Assembly: GCA_900551895.1 (NCBI GenBank)
Contig: URXX01000001.1
Coordinates: 124,001-188,000 of the forward strand
Length of the DNA stretch: 64,000 bases
Reading direction: 5' to 3'
From: an uncultured Lachnospiraceae bacterium
GTDB taxonomy: Bacteria; Bacillota; Clostridia; Lachnospirales; Lachnospiraceae
Made by a program: the position numbers and the translations under genes. The notes beneath the pieces were generated by a model. It made no database searches. It worked only from the letters and a program-made list of their open reading frames with translations, and was not told where the DNA came from. Positions 35,840 through 44,368 of the stretch are shown here, in pieces (position 1 is the first letter of the stretch; every line of letters begins with the position of its first letter).

Positions 35840-35868
35840 TTGCATTTAAAATAGAAATTCGTTACAAT
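35840..35868 (+). promoter_or_regulatory. Promoter of the comEA operon
   Basis: TTGCAT, a 17-base spacer and TACAAT start right after the preceding stop codon, with a leader of about 50 bases to comEA. Confidence 0.65.
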
Positions 35869-35927
35869 ATGAATGTCTAAGCATAGAGGGGTATTGTAAT
35901 TCAAAGGAAGAATTACAAGGAGGATTT

Positions 35928-36497
35928 ATGCGTAGAAAGATATATTATTATTTGGGAATTTGTATAATGATTTGTATACTTGCCGGCTGTCAGAAGAAAG
36001 AAACGGTTCAACTTGAAGAGGTGACAAAAAAGGAAGACACAAAAGAGAAAGAAACCGTTTCAGAGAAAGTACAGGTCGTCTATGTGTGCGGTGCGGTAAA
36101 GAAACCGGGAGTTTACAGACTGCCTGCCGGAAGCCGTATATATGAAGCCATTGAAATGGCGGGAGGCATGACGGAGCAGGCGGATGAAACGGCGCTGAAT
36201 CAAGCGGAAAAGGTAAAGGACGAGGAACAGATTTGTGTTCCCGAGAAGACGGTTGAAACGAAAGAAGGAGAAACTTCAAAGGAGAGCGTACCGATAGATG
36301 ACGGCAAAGTGAATTTGAATACGGCAACGGAGGAAGAATTAATGACGTTGACCGGTATAGGGCAGTCTAAGGCGAAAAGTATTATACAGTATAGAGAAGA
36401 AAAAGGGAGATTCAAGTCAATCGAGGAAATAATGGAAATTGAAGGAATCAAAAGCGGAGTGTTTAATAAAATAAAAGAACAGATTGTAGTGAGATAA
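35928..36497 (+). CDS. comEA: ComEA-like DNA receptor, lipoprotein
   Basis: The 189-residue protein has a lipoprotein signal (LAGC, lipid on Cys21), an SLBB-like domain at about 48-105 (VYVCGAVKKPGVYRLPAGSRIYEAIEMAGG), and a C-terminal helix-hairpin-helix pair (VNLNTATEEELMTLTGIGQSKAKSI, then IKSGVFNKIK). ComEA binds incoming double-stranded DNA at the membrane and passes it to ComEC. Lipid anchoring instead of a plain membrane helix is a small variation. It is first in an operon that ends in the interrupted comEC. Confidence 0.88.
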   Translation: MRRKIYYYLGICIMICILAGCQKKETVQLEEVTKKEDTKEKETVSEKVQVVYVCGAVKKPGVYRLPAGSRIYEAIEMAGGMTEQADETALNQAEKVKDEEQICVPEKTVETKEGETSKESVPIDDGKVNLNTATEEELMTLTGIGQSKAKSIIQYREEKGRFKSIEEIMEIEGIKSGVFNKIKEQIVVR

Positions 36498-36508
36498 GGG
36501 AGAATGTT

Positions 36509-37198
36509 ATGGAAAAAAAAGTTTTGGTTGTAGATGACGAGAAACTTATTGTAAAAGGAATCCGCTTTAGTCTTGAGCAGGACGGCATGAAGGTGGATTG
36601 CGCATATGACGGAGAAGAAGCGCTGGAAAAGGCAAAAACAGAAGAATACGATTTGATTCTGTTGGATGTTATGCTTCCTAAATATACGGGATTTGAAGTG
36701 TGTCAGATGATAAGAGAATTTTCGGACGTTCCTGTTGTCATGCTGACGGCAAAGGGCGATGACATGGATAAGATTTTAGGTCTGGAATACGGTGCTGACG
36801 ATTACATAACAAAACCGTTTAATATACTGGAAGTTAAGGCACGTATTAAGGCAATCATGCGCCGTACGGGTAAAAGCGAAAAACAAAAAGAAGATAAAAA
36901 TATTATCTTGAAAAATGATATGAAGATTGACCGCCAAAGCAGAAGAGTTTATGTAGGCGGAAAAGAAATCAATCTGACAGCAAAAGAGTTCGATTTACTT
37001 GAACTTTTGGCGACAAATCCGGATAAAGTATACAGCAGGGAAGAACTGCTCAATATCGTTTGGGGATATGAATATCCGGGTGACGCAAGAACGGTTGACG
37101 TTCATGTCAGACGACTTCGGGAGAAAGTAGAGCCAAATCCGAGCGAGCCGAAGTATGTATATACAAAGTGGGGAGTTGGTTACTATTTTAGGGGTTAA
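36509..37198 (+). CDS. OmpR/PhoB-family response regulator
   Basis: The 229-residue protein has a receiver domain with acidic pair DDEK, phospho-acceptor Asp in LILLDVMLPKYTG, and Thr/Lys in VMLTAKGDD, and a C-terminal winged helix (LTAKEFDLLELLA, then DARTVDVHVRRLREKVE). It starts 11 bases after comEA and its partner kinase follows after 7 bases. Its location between comEA and comEC suggests the system was carried into or controls this operon, but its signal is unknown. Confidence 0.95.
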   Translation: MEKKVLVVDDEKLIVKGIRFSLEQDGMKVDCAYDGEEALEKAKTEEYDLILLDVMLPKYTGFEVCQMIREFSDVPVVMLTAKGDDMDKILGLEYGADDYITKPFNILEVKARIKAIMRRTGKSEKQKEDKNIILKNDMKIDRQSRRVYVGGKEINLTAKEFDLLELLATNPDKVYSREELLNIVWGYEYPGDARTVDVHVRRLREKVEPNPSEPKYVYTKWGVGYYFRG

Positions 37199-37205
37199 GG
37201 AGAAA

Positions 37206-38615
37206 ATGAAAAACAAGTTTTTCAAAAGTTTGCGGTTTCGCATTCTTTTGCTGCTTGTTATCTTTGGAATTATTCCATGTGTGATTCTGAAATCGGCAAT
37301 TTTGAATAATTATATTGACAGAACCGTGTCCGCGCGAACGGCAGAAATTCAAAATCAATGCACAATTCTATCGAATCAGTTAAAAAGTTATAACTATTTG
37401 ATTGATGCCAAATCTGAAGTAATCAATGCAGAAGTGACACAACTTTCCAATATTTACAACGGACGTATTTTGGTGATTAATGATGAATTTCGGATTGTAA
37501 AAGACACATACGAACTGGAAGAGGGCAAGACGGTTGTTTCGGAAGATGTTCTGAAATGTTATCAGGGAAAAGGAACAATCTATCACGACAGAAAAAATCA
37601 TTATGCCGAGGTAACAATACCGGTTAAAGACGGAAAAAAAGTTGTGGGTGTTATTTTAATGAGCGTTTCAACGGATGCGATTTTAAATAATCAGGCAGAG
37701 TTGGAAACGAAAGCGACAATCATTGTCATTACAATGGCACTGATTATTTTACTTTTGGCATTTGTTCTGTCCGCACTTATGGTAAAACCTTTTGCGAGAA
37801 TTACAAAGTCGATTGAAGATGTAAATGAAGGATATGATTCAGATAATCTGCACGAGGACGCTTACACGGAAACAACTTTGATTTCGGAGGCGTTCAATAA
37901 GATGCTTGGCAGATTAAAGATAGTTGACGACTCAAGGCAGGAGTTTGTATCAAACGTTTCCCATGAGTTAAAGACACCGCTGACCTCCATGAAAGTACTT
38001 GCAGATTCTCTTTTGGCACAGGAAAATGTTCCGGTGGAATTGTATCAGGAATTTATGGGCGATATTGCGGAAGAAATTGAGAGGGAAAATAAAATTATCA
38101 ATGATTTGCTTTCCCTTGTTAAAATGGATAAAACAACGATGAATTTAACTGTACAGTCGGAAAATATCAATGAACTTGTGGAGCGTATTTTGAAACGTCT
38201 TCGTCCGATAGCGGCACAGCGAAATATTGAACTTGTGTTTGAGTCTTTTCGACCGGTGACGGCAGAGGTGGATGAGGTGAAGTTGACGCTGGCTCTGTCA
38301 AACCTTGTGGAGAATGCGATTAAATACAATAAAGACGATGGCTGGGTACACGTTTCTCTGAATGCAGACCATAAATATTTTTATGTGAAAGTGGCCGATT
38401 CCGGAATTGGAATTCCGAAAGAGGATACGGAGCATATTTTTGAAAGATTTTATCGTGTGGATAAATCACATTCAAGAGAAATCGGCGGTACGGGACTTGG
38501 ACTTGCCATAACCCGAAATGCTATAGTGATGCACAGAGGTGCGGTAAAAGTGTACAGTGAAGAGGGCGAGGGAACAACATTTACTGTTCGCGTTCCACTC
38601 ACTTATGTAGTCTAA
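37206..38615 (+). CDS. Sensor histidine kinase
   Basis: The 469-residue membrane kinase has two membrane segments (about 11-31 and 176-197) around an extracellular sensor domain, a HAMP domain, a HisKA domain with the phospho-His in FVSNVSHELKTPLTSMK, and an ATPase domain with NLVENAIKYN (N box), VADSGIGIP (G1) and GGTGLGLAI (G2). It resembles WalK/PhoR-type kinases but has no PAS domain that I can see. The ATG at 37206 has AAGGAG only 3 bases upstream, a tight spacing; the longer frame overlaps the regulator gene and is less likely. Confidence 0.92.
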   Translation: MKNKFFKSLRFRILLLLVIFGIIPCVILKSAILNNYIDRTVSARTAEIQNQCTILSNQLKSYNYLIDAKSEVINAEVTQLSNIYNGRILVINDEFRIVKDTYELEEGKTVVSEDVLKCYQGKGTIYHDRKNHYAEVTIPVKDGKKVVGVILMSVSTDAILNNQAELETKATIIVITMALIILLLAFVLSALMVKPFARITKSIEDVNEGYDSDNLHEDAYTETTLISEAFNKMLGRLKIVDDSRQEFVSNVSHELKTPLTSMKVLADSLLAQENVPVELYQEFMGDIAEEIERENKIINDLLSLVKMDKTTMNLTVQSENINELVERILKRLRPIAAQRNIELVFESFRPVTAEVDEVKLTLALSNLVENAIKYNKDDGWVHVSLNADHKYFYVKVADSGIGIPKEDTEHIFERFYRVDKSHSREIGGTGLGLAITRNAIVMHRGAVKVYSEEGEGTTFTVRVPLTYVV

Positions 38616-38629
38616 AAGAGGGATAGTAT

Positions 38630-39544
38630 ATGAAAAGGCAGAAAATAATAGTAATAATAGGCGTATTCATGCTTGTGTTTTTGTCGGGCTGTCAGTCTAG
38701 GGAGGAAAAAGAAGGGAAAGGTCCTTTCCTCTATTATGTAAATATGGAGGGGACTGCACTGGAAAAGGAATCTTATGAGATAAAGGAAAAGACTCCCGAA
38801 AAGGCAGTCGATAAAATACTCGAGAAATTAGCGGAGCCACCGAAGAATATCGAAGTAAAAGCCTCCATTCCGTCAAAAGTGAATATAAAAAAAGTGGAAG
38901 TAAAGGCAAATGAAGTTCATATCTATATGAATGAAGAATATGAAGAACTGGAAGAAGTGGAGGAAATTCTTTGCCGAGCCTCCATTGTGCAGTCGCTGAC
39001 ACAGGTTGAGGGAATTGAAAAGGTGGCTTTTTATATCGGTGAAGAGCCGCTGAAAACAAAAAGCGGGGACATTGTCGGATTTATGAAAGCGAACTCTTTC
39101 GTACAGGATACGAAAAATGCATTGAAATCAAGTCAGCAGACCACATTAACGCTGTTTTTCCCAAATGAAAAAGGGGACGGGCTTATTTCGGAAAAAGTGA
39201 ATGTGAGGTATTCGGGAGATACATCTATAGAAAAACTGGTTATTGAACAGTTGATGCGGGAACCCGAAACGAGCGGGGCGAAGCAACTTTTATCTCCGCA
39301 GGTGAAGGTGCTGAATGTATCTATAAAAGACGGCATTTGTTATGTAAACTTTGACAAACAGTTTTTGGAGCAAAAGTATGATGTTGATCCGAGAGTGACG
39401 ATTTACGGTATTGTCAATTCGTTAATCAGTAACGGAAAGGCGAGCCGTGTGCAAATTGCGGTGGAGGGGAAAACATCGGTAAAATTTCAGGAGACGGTTT
39501 ATCTGAATGAACCTTTTGACAGAAATATGGAATTAGTAGAGTAA
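38630..39544 (+). CDS. GerMN-domain lipoprotein
   Basis: The 304-residue protein has a lipoprotein signal (FLSGC, Cys21) and two GerMN-like domains. The second shows LTLFFPNEKGDGL, SIEKLVIEQLMREPE and DGICYVNFDKQFLE. GerMN domains occur in GerM (spore germination/cortex) and in LpqB-like proteins beside two-component systems, where they modulate the sensor. Being directly downstream of a kinase, the second role is attractive. It starts 15 bases after the kinase gene. Confidence 0.85.
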   Translation: MKRQKIIVIIGVFMLVFLSGCQSREEKEGKGPFLYYVNMEGTALEKESYEIKEKTPEKAVDKILEKLAEPPKNIEVKASIPSKVNIKKVEVKANEVHIYMNEEYEELEEVEEILCRASIVQSLTQVEGIEKVAFYIGEEPLKTKSGDIVGFMKANSFVQDTKNALKSSQQTTLTLFFPNEKGDGLISEKVNVRYSGDTSIEKLVIEQLMREPETSGAKQLLSPQVKVLNVSIKDGICYVNFDKQFLEQKYDVDPRVTIYGIVNSLISNGKASRVQIAVEGKTSVKFQETVYLNEPFDRNMELVE

Positions 39545-39549
39545 ACAGA

Positions 39550-40206
39550 ATGAGAAAAAGACCACTTTGTATGATTTGTACTGTGGTTATAATTATGCAG
39601 ATTTTTTTGCTCGCGGCGGGAATACGGAGAATAGTTCCCGCCACAGAGCCGTTCAATGCTTTCGAGGGAGAGCAGGTTAATGTATCGGGACAGATTTATC
39701 GAAAAGAAAAAAGTTCTAACGGGCAAATCTTATATCTAAAGGATGCTTCTGTTCAGCATCAAAATCACAAATTAGAGAAAATAAAAATAACGGTCTATGA
39801 CAAAGAAAATAAAAATGTAGCGCTCGGTAATCGGGTTTTTGTTTCGGGAACACTGCGTTTTTTTGACGTGCCGAGAAATTTTGGAAATTATCATCAAAAG
39901 TTTTATTATGAAAAGCAAGGGATTTCTATGTCCGTTTTTTCGGGGAAATTAAAAATGCTGTCAAGGAAAGTGTGGAAAGTAAGAAATCAGTTGGCGGTAT
40001 TTCGGGAGAAATGCCACCGGATTGTATGTGAAACTTTAGGTGCAGAAAAAGGCGGAATGATAAGCGCTATATTATTGGGAGAAAAAAGTGAAGTAAATTC
40101 AAAGTGGAAAGAATTATATCAGGTGAACGGAATAGGGCATATTTTGGCAATATCCGGTGTCTGTTTTCTATGTTGGGTATTTCTAATAGACGAAAAAATG
40201 GCTTAA
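39550..40206 (+). pseudogene. comEC: comEC/rec2 5' fragment, interrupted by the prophage
   Basis: The 218-residue frame matches only the N-terminus of ComEC: a membrane helix, the DUF4131-like OB region (VNVSGQIYRKEKSSNGQILYL, then NVALGNRVFVSGTL and DVPRNFGNYHQKFYYEKQGI), and the start of the competence domain (GGMISAILLGEKSEV, NGIGHILAISG). The family then continues with LHxS and many membrane helices, but here about 14 unrelated residues lead to a stop. ComEC forms the DNA-uptake channel, so this fragment cannot work alone. The missing 3' part would lie beyond the right end of the prophage. Confidence 0.85.
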
Positions 40207-40402
40207 AATGGGCGTTTGTGAGCATTGAGTTTAGAAAAAATACATATTTTAATTGTGCTTTTATGCATTGTTTTGCACCTGAGAGTGATTGGCAAAACTG
40301 TTGGGGTAAGTGATAATAAAGCTTTTTAACGAAACTAAATACAATTTCGCAAAAGATGTACAATATTTGGCGAAAACATATTATTTTACGAAAGGGACAT
40401 GT

Positions 40403-40669
40403 ATGGAAAAAAAGATTGTGGCAATCCGATATTATAATGTATGGTTCTATTTGCATGTCAATTCAGAACAGGATATGGAAAAAATTTCATATTTAACAGA
40501 TAGAATTGATGCTGGAGAACAGGTAGTAATGAAAGATATTTATCAATGGTGTCAGGGACATGGAATAAAATATAGTTCTAAATTTGTATATAGAAAAGAT
40601 TTTCCACTAAAAGCGAATATATGGAACTTCTATTCTTATCAAAAGGCACGCAGACAATGGAATAGATAA
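40403..40669 (+). CDS. Hypothetical protein at the prophage left end
   Basis: The 88-residue protein begins MEKKIVAIRYYNVWFYLHVN and ends in a basic KARRQWNR tail. I do not recognise a family. The ATG at 40403 has AAAGGGA upstream; the frame is open back to 40310 but without a ribosome site. It is the only plus-strand gene between attL and the methyltransferase. The 196 bases before it (40207-40402) hold no other gene I can support. Confidence 0.5.
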   Translation: MEKKIVAIRYYNVWFYLHVNSEQDMEKISYLTDRIDAGEQVVMKDIYQWCQGHGIKYSSKFVYRKDFPLKANIWNFYSYQKARRQWNR

Positions 40670-40682
40670 TATACTTTATAAA

Positions 40683-40723
40683 ATAAACCCAAAAGCATCC
40701 AGTGCTGATGCTTTTGGGTTTAT
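40683..40723. terminator. Bidirectional terminator
   Basis: A 17-bp perfect inverted repeat (40683-40699 and 40707-40723) with a 7-base loop lies between a plus-strand gene and the convergent methyltransferase. Confidence 0.88.
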
Positions 40724-40727
40724 GAAG

Positions 40728-41867
40728 CTAATTGTTAAATTCTTGCTGAAGAACTAAAGCTCGTTTGATTTGAGATTTTACACTAGTGGATAGTGCATTA
40801 TACTCTGATTGTTGCTCTAAAGTGAAAATATAAAAAGGATCGGGAACTTGATTAAAAGGTACTATTCTGTTGGCACGCTTACAACGAGATATGACATCTT
40901 TTGCAGAACGTTGTGAATAATTTTTAACCTCTATTAACCAGCTCTCAAAATTATCATTGCTATATTTTGAGGTTTGTTGAGAAATGTATGTTAATAATGC
41001 ATTTGCTACGTATTCAGCTAATTTAACAGGCACAGCATTTCCAATCATTTGTTCTGTATCAGTCTTAGTTCCTTCCCATTTAAAGGAAGATGGAAAAGTT
41101 TGAAATAAGGCACGCTCGTAAGTGGTCAAAGCATGAAGAGAATCATTTAATGGGCAGGCATCATTTGGATGTCCGGGATAACCCTTTGGAACAGGGCGAT
41201 TAACTCCTCTCATAGTTGGTGCTGGTTCATCAATTGAAAAAATTGCTCTTCGGCTATAATTACGAGGATGTCGGTAATAGTATTCGAAACCTAATGTATT
41301 TCCATAATAGTCACGTACTGTCATAGGTTTGCTACTAAGATTAGATTTGATAATTTCTGACAGTATATTATCAGTAGTATTTAAAATTCCGATACAGAAG
41401 AAACGTTTTCGTTTTTGGGGAACTCCACATAGACTTGCATCTAATACTACTTCAGTTAGACCGTAATTGGCTTTTTTAAAAAGCTCACGAGCAGTAGCAT
41501 AGGCATTGCTTTTTTGAGCTCTGTCTACATTTTCCATTACAAAGTATTGTGGGCTAATAGTACAAACAATTTTAGCGAAAGATGTAGTTAAAGAAGCACG
41601 ATTAGCTTCTATGCGTTTTCCAGCATAAGAAAAATCTTGACAAGGTGGTCCACCTATGATTAGATCAGGATTTAAAGATTTAATAAGTTTAATTGCGTTC
41701 TTGGTATCTGATAAGTCTGTTCTGTAAACAGGATGATTAAAATTTAATTCATAACATTTGGCTGCGACTTCCCAATTTTCAAATGCTGCACGTATATCGA
41801 TTCCAGCATTTTGAAATCCTAAAGAAAGTCCCCCGCATCCAGAAAATAAGTCAACAGCTTTAAGCAT
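40728..41867 (-). CDS. DNA (cytosine-5)-methyltransferase of a type II system (M.HindV-like)
   Basis: The 379-residue enzyme has the ordered C5-methyltransferase motifs: I AVDLFSGCGGLSLG, IV with catalytic Cys in IIGGPPCQDFSYAG, VI VMENV, VIII CGVPQKRKRFFCIG, a target-recognition region with EPAPTMRGVNRPVPKGYPG, and X IGNAVPVKLAEYVANAL. It is divergent from a HindVP-type endonuclease, forming a complete restriction-modification pair. HindV-type systems recognise GRCGYC, so that is the likely site here, by inference. Its start ATG follows the shared control region. Confidence 0.9.
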   Translation of the reverse strand: MLKAVDLFSGCGGLSLGFQNAGIDIRAAFENWEVAAKCYELNFNHPVYRTDLSDTKNAIKLIKSLNPDLIIGGPPCQDFSYAGKRIEANRASLTTSFAKIVCTISPQYFVMENVDRAQKSNAYATARELFKKANYGLTEVVLDASLCGVPQKRKRFFCIGILNTTDNILSEIIKSNLSSKPMTVRDYYGNTLGFEYYYRHPRNYSRRAIFSIDEPAPTMRGVNRPVPKGYPGHPNDACPLNDSLHALTTYERALFQTFPSSFKWEGTKTDTEQMIGNAVPVKLAEYVANALLTYISQQTSKYSNDNFESWLIEVKNYSQRSAKDVISRCKRANRIVPFNQVPDPFYIFTLEQQSEYNALSTSVKSQIKRALVLQQEFNN

Positions 41868-41898
41868 ATGTATCTACCTCTATCCAAAGATTAAATTT

Positions 41899-41980
41899 CG
41901 TGATATAATTATGGCATCACGAGAAAAATTCTATGTGTTATTATAAATGAATTAGGAGAAGACGTCAATAAATTGACGTC
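41899..41980. promoter_or_regulatory. Control region of the restriction-modification pair
   Basis: An extended -10 (TG-A-TATAAT, 41901-41909) faces the endonuclease gene and is enclosed by the inverted repeat CGTGAT-N11-ATCACG (41899-41921). Further down, in the leader just before the endonuclease ribosome site, GACGTCAAT-AA-ATTGACGTC (41961-41980) is a 9-bp perfect palindrome made of two GACGTC sites. GACGTC fits GRCGYC, the site of HindV-type enzymes. Both elements look like operators or RNA hairpins controlling endonuclease expression. Confidence 0.6.
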
Positions 41981-41995
41981 ATTTTGAGGTGGATT

Positions 41996-43054
41996 ATGGC
42001 AAGTGGATTATTTGGAATAGAGCATTCTAATAGGAGTGCAGATGATCATTGGGGGAAAAATTGTTTTAATTCGAGTTTTCCTGCAGCAACAGCTAATTAT
42101 ATGATGGAAAATAATATACCGGCTATTTACATTTCTTTAGAGGAAGTTGATGGAAAATTAAAAGTGGTTGCAACAGAAATTCCTATTGAAGAAGTGTTTA
42201 ATTGTAAAGGATTACATGCGAATGAATTATATTTTTCCTTTGAGAGTATATTTGAACCTTATCAGCAGTATTCTTTTGATACAATAGACGGAATTGATTT
42301 AGTAGTTAAAGATTTAAAGGGGAACTATTTATCACCATTAGAAGTAAAATTAACAGTTTTACCAGATAATACAACATATAAGAAGAGTGAAGATAAATGG
42401 GGTTCAGAAATGGTTGTTCGTTCTGCGACCACATCATATTGTGCATTAGGAATGTATGATGCTGTAAAAGATAAAGCATTCGAAGTTAGAGAAATTTTTG
42501 AAAATGCGTGTGCATCGATTCAGGGATGGGATAATGATTATGAAATGACTCATAAAATTCCTTTGTTAAGTGAAAGTATAGATGAATTTCAGAGACAATT
42601 CTATAAGTTTCAAAAGCCTTTGTTAATGCAAACTTTATGGAAGACACAAGGGAAATCCCCGTTATTAGCAGAAAATGCTTTTGACATTGTGATATGGAGT
42701 GATTATGCTTTTTCAAGGTTATTTATAGATAGCTCATATGCAGTTACAAATACAATGAGCAGACCGATGAGAGCTACGGCACGGCTTGCAAGATGTTTAT
42801 GGGAACTTAGCAAATCGGGCAAGATTAGAGTCGTAGATATTTATAGACAGATGGCTTTTGGAAATCAAACAGATAAAGAGTTTTCTATTCCGGGGAATAA
42901 ATGGCGCAATTATGTTGAAGCAGCTAGAACTGCGCATCCTATTTTAAAGAAAGATATGGTAAATAAAATAATTGAAAATGGATACATAGAAAAATTGAGT
43001 CCTGAGAGAAGATTTGATCAGACTTTATATTTTACAGTTAGAAATCAAGTTTAA
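41996..43054 (+). CDS. HindVP-family type II restriction endonuclease
   Basis: The 352-residue protein opens MASGLFGIEHSNRSADDHWG followed by KNCFNSSFPAATANYM, the N-terminal pattern of the HindVP family (PF09519), whose members cut GRCGYC. A PD-(D/E)XK-like site is visible as Asp in DTIDGIDLVVKD and Glu-Val-Lys in SPLEVKLT. The ATG at 41996 follows GAGGTGG; an upstream in-frame TTG at 41984 lies before that ribosome site. The divergent methyltransferase protects the host. The base composition looks more AT-rich than the chromosome, consistent with a transferred cassette. Confidence 0.82.
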   Translation: MASGLFGIEHSNRSADDHWGKNCFNSSFPAATANYMMENNIPAIYISLEEVDGKLKVVATEIPIEEVFNCKGLHANELYFSFESIFEPYQQYSFDTIDGIDLVVKDLKGNYLSPLEVKLTVLPDNTTYKKSEDKWGSEMVVRSATTSYCALGMYDAVKDKAFEVREIFENACASIQGWDNDYEMTHKIPLLSESIDEFQRQFYKFQKPLLMQTLWKTQGKSPLLAENAFDIVIWSDYAFSRLFIDSSYAVTNTMSRPMRATARLARCLWELSKSGKIRVVDIYRQMAFGNQTDKEFSIPGNKWRNYVEAARTAHPILKKDMVNKIIENGYIEKLSPERRFDQTLYFTVRNQV

Positions 43055-43079
43055 AGATGCGAGAAAAGGAAGATGTCAA

Positions 43080-43268
43080 ATGAACGATAAATTACGAAGA
43101 CAAGAAACAGAAGAATTGCTGGAAAGATTTGATAAAGAAATGCGTGCAGCATTACTAGAAGAAGCTAATCGGCTTCGAAAAGAAAAAGGATATCCCCTTA
43201 TAGCGGAAGAAGATGTATCGGATATAGATACATTAAGTAAATTGAAAGAATATGGAAAAAACGAGTAA
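43080..43268 (+). CDS. Small coiled-coil hypothetical protein
   Basis: The 62-residue protein is almost all charged helix (LRRQETEELLERFDKEMRAA and onward), ending in a short acidic DVSDIDTLSKLKEYG region. No family is recognised. It follows the endonuclease by 25 bases with an AAAAGGAAG ribosome site and precedes a strong terminator, so it is the last gene of the restriction operon. A role as an accessory or control protein cannot be told from sequence. Confidence 0.55.
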   Translation: MNDKLRRQETEELLERFDKEMRAALLEEANRLRKEKGYPLIAEEDVSDIDTLSKLKEYGKNE

Positions 43269-43273
43269 AATGA

Positions 43274-43303
43274 ACAATGCCATCGGATTTCCGGTGGCAT
43301 TGT
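43274..43303. terminator. Bidirectional terminator
   Basis: ACAATGCCATCGG and CCGGTGGCATTGT pair (one G-U) with loop ATTT, between convergent genes. Confidence 0.8.
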
Positions 43304-43306
43304 CTA

Positions 43307-44032
43307 TTAAAGACTCTTAAGATATTCTTTGAGTATAGCATATTTGCGTGTATGATTGATAAAGGTTTCACGATACATTTGTTCACGTTCTTGCTGTTTT
43401 TCTTTTTCTGTTCTAGTGTCTTGATAGCCAAATTCAGCAAATACATCTTTGGCATCTTTGTAATATTTTTTTCGCTCTGCTTCAGGAAGGTTCTGTATAG
43501 ACTCGGTTTCTGCAATTGCTTCACGGAGTTTTTGAACCTCTTTTTGATGATCTTCTTCAGTAAAACCACAAAAAGTCATTTCATAGATAATTACGGCTAG
43601 CAGTTTATCAGCACCAAATGAATTAACATTTGGGACGAATAATTCATAACCTAATATTTCATTCCACGGCGAGAATTCAAAAGCGTAACTAGAAGGTAAC
43701 GTAGTTGCTTCTAAAATTTGCTCAATATCGTTTAAGCCGAGTGACTGTATATTTTTCAGTGTACTGAGCATGGAATCGGATAAAAGACTTTCATCTATTT
43801 CGTTTTTGGAAAATAGTAAAGCATCAGGTGTTTCTTTTCCATCATTAAGAAATGAGACACCAAATATTATGTGATTAGTATTTACAGGTTCAATCGAGCG
43901 TATCTTTTGAATGTATAAAGAATGTGCTTTTTTTACGCTAAGCCTATCAGATTTATCAACTGAGGCAATTTCCATAATTACAGAGGTTACATTCTCAATA
44001 TTACAAGAGTCTAATAGATCTTTGACAATCAT
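43307..44032 (-). CDS. DUF6557-like hypothetical phage protein
   Basis: The 241-residue protein starts MIVKDLLDSCNIENVTSVIM and contains SYAFEFSPWNEILGYELFVP, which resembles the DUF6557 family of Firmicutes elements; that name is tentative. The C-terminal third (about 160-241) is a charged helix rich in Glu, Lys and Gln. Function is unknown. Its start overlaps the stop of the next upstream gene (44029-44343) by 4 bases, so they are coupled. The block lies between the restriction cassette and the immunity genes. Confidence 0.6.
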   Translation of the reverse strand: MIVKDLLDSCNIENVTSVIMEIASVDKSDRLSVKKAHSLYIQKIRSIEPVNTNHIIFGVSFLNDGKETPDALLFSKNEIDESLLSDSMLSTLKNIQSLGLNDIEQILEATTLPSSYAFEFSPWNEILGYELFVPNVNSFGADKLLAVIIYEMTFCGFTEEDHQKEVQKLREAIAETESIQNLPEAERKKYYKDAKDVFAEFGYQDTRTEKEKQQEREQMYRETFINHTRKYAILKEYLKSL

Positions 44033-44343
44033 TCCGCATCCTCCTCAATAATGCCATAATCAATAAGAATATTTTTATCCGCATTTGTTGGCATGACAAT
44101 ACCTAACATTTCATAATCATAGCGTTTAACACGACGGATATTTGTATTGACGGGTTCTGGAGCATAAGCAGTTGCTTTAAAATTGCGGTATTCTTCACTT
44201 TCTTGTAAATCATCAATAACGGCATGAATTAGAGAATCAGTCACAGAAAATATATCCTTCCCATTTTCTATGGCAACTAATTCATGTTGCTTTACATGTT
44301 GATCTAAATCTCCAAGTGACCGATATAATTTATATTTTTTCAT
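44029..44343 (-). CDS. Hypothetical protein coupled to the DUF6557-like gene
   Basis: The 104-residue protein begins MKKYKLYRSLGDLDQHVKQH and has a conserved-looking RRVKRYDYEMLGIVMP strand and an acidic tail. No family is recognised. The ATG has AAAGGA about 10 bases upstream. The 4-base overlap with the DUF6557-like gene suggests the two products act together. Confidence 0.6.
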   Translation of the reverse strand: MKKYKLYRSLGDLDQHVKQHELVAIENGKDIFSVTDSLIHAVIDDLQESEEYRNFKATAYAPEPVNTNIRRVKRYDYEMLGIVMPTNADKNILIDYGIIEEDAE

Positions 44344-44368
44344 TTGTTTGTTTCCTTTCTGTTTTCAT

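Noticed and set aside
40207..40402. Possible small genes between comEC and 40403, including a frame from 40104 to 40313
   Set aside because: That frame overlaps comEC out of phase, has no ribosome site, and its product looks random.
41984..43054. Reading the 41996 gene as an ordinary hypothetical or phage structural protein
   Set aside because: The GLFGIEHSNR and NSSFPAA patterns, the EVK site and the divergent C5-methyltransferase together fit HindVP-type endonucleases better.
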